From Bacteroidales bacterium (GTDB taxonomy: Bacteria; Bacteroidota; Bacteroidia; Bacteroidales; Muribaculaceae), in assembly GCA_014800525.1 (NCBI GenBank), contig JAAVFV010000009.1, positions 1 to 64,000 of the forward strand: a stretch of DNA of 64,000 nt. The letters are read 5' to 3'. Below are positions 63,901-64,000 of this stretch, one piece after another. Both the position numbers and the translations under genes were made by a program. Every line of letters begins with the position of its first letter. The first letter of the stretch is position 1. A model generated the notes under the pieces. That model was not told the origin of the DNA. It ran no database searches and saw only the letters and a list, made by a program, of their open reading frames with translations.

Positions 63901-64000
63901 TTTGGATTTAATAGTGTGAACTGCTTTTCAAATTCCTCAATGAGTATGTTTGTGGAAGGATCATAAATCTTCCCTGCATTTTCTTCTGAGATTTTGCCGA
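60906..64000 (-). CDS. hsdR: Type I R-M restriction subunit HsdR (5' end beyond window)
   Basis: FIEVKKP nuclease motif, VWHTQGSGKTALSYHL, LDEAHRGYRPGG; frame stays open to 64000 (GKISEENAGKIYDPSTNILIEEFEKQFTLLNPNSSITAKQMLQD). Confidence 0.93.
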   Translation of the reverse strand, partial: GKISEENAGKIYDPSTNILIEEFEKQFTLLNPNSSITAKQMLQDIRKDLKNDDLGYAFYQRLKSVSPIKLIDYDNPSNNSFYFTAEFSCKNGMDEFRPDITLFVNGLPLVFIEVKKPNNIGGMVAESKRMNQQRFPNKRLRSFINITQLMIFSNNMEYDTMGGIVPLQGAFYCTAARESAPFNCFREENRSNADIAPYNRNYPYRPVDKNIEKKILKDFNSEVIHTTPEYKTNLDSNTPTNRILTSMCSPERLLFILKYGIAYVKSEREVDGKIEVTDQKHIMRYQQMFAALAIREHLDKGATAGVVWHTQGSGKTALSYHLSHFLNDYFAKKNKVAKFYFIVDRLDLLEQATQEFEARGLVVATANSRKELMDQFRDNKSQQGASGKQEITVVNIQRFAEDKEKVKLPDYATNLQRVFILDEAHRGYRPGGCFLANLFDADPNSIKIALTGTPLLKEEKATATVFNDYFHTYYYDRSIADGYTLKIIREEIETSYKEKLTQIMDKLEQLVQKKDVRKSAIIEHENYVKELIRYVITDLTRFRWQHGDQTLGGMIICETSEQARNLAMYWDEVQREMNKNASFPTDIKAGLILDKVDKESRKATIKDFKKNMTVDVLIVFNMLLTGFDAPRLKRLYFGRKLKDHNLLQALTRVNRPYKNNRYGYVIDFADIKSNFEETNEAYLKELNRFNDPNEDGSGVTDTFTQVLENPQEILDTMRDIHDTLFDYTLNNVEEFSSEVSTIQDKEELLKLKKVLEAARDCGNLVRTFGDDDLKEKFSKVELTKLSDMLKEVQHHISIINQKEAFSTNEETTVLVNEAMQDIEFTFSKIGEEELKLISGGRELQEKWRDTIRAFMDNIDQDDPEFITLREAFMQRFKEHGFVIDSIAKFNEETAALDAIIARLKAIQQSNKALLNKYNGDAKFARVHKRIREINADRKEKSAKPIFTFSDHEISIILNMIKEDVDQRVYDKNDILKKDAYFEQTVLKIVADMLSNFPQISEQASPEDYIFVKNGIARQYLNQYNATYATA

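Overview
A 64-kb Bacteroidales-type chromosomal window (Muribaculaceae-like by gene content and promoter style; inference, no search run). Housekeeping blocks: htpG, a FtsX-like ABC permease, cysE, a complete glycine cleavage operon (gcvT-gcvH-gcvPA-gcvPB-lpd), an acyl-CoA synthetase, glycogen phosphorylase and synthase, ssb, rsmG, an EF-G-like GTPase, hemW, dapF-dapL, type III glutamine synthetase, DedA, a flavodiiron protein, dus, bioB, a GntR/ABC operon and a giant modular secreted protein. Two accessory/defence regions stand out. (1) About 13.1-22.9 kb: an operon of a PLD-SNF2 helicase, an Eco57I-like N6-adenine methylase and a third gene. The third gene is broken by an in-frame TAG and a frameshift. 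The operon is preceded by an apparently undescribed rod-like structured RNA of about 300 nt with its own Bacteroidetes-type promoter. (2) About 54.7-64 kb: a type I R-M locus (hsdR-hsdM-rhuM-hsdS) with an invertible hsdS shufflon, a tyrosine recombinase and a 36-bp perfect inverted repeat. The geometry predicts a reciprocal toggle between two specificity N-termini. A smaller accessory patch (33.8-36.3 kb) holds a decayed CoiA-like gene, a TfoX-like gene and an IS3-type remnant between 56-bp direct repeats. No CRISPR array, tRNA or rRNA was recognised. All family calls come from reading motifs and were not checked by database search.
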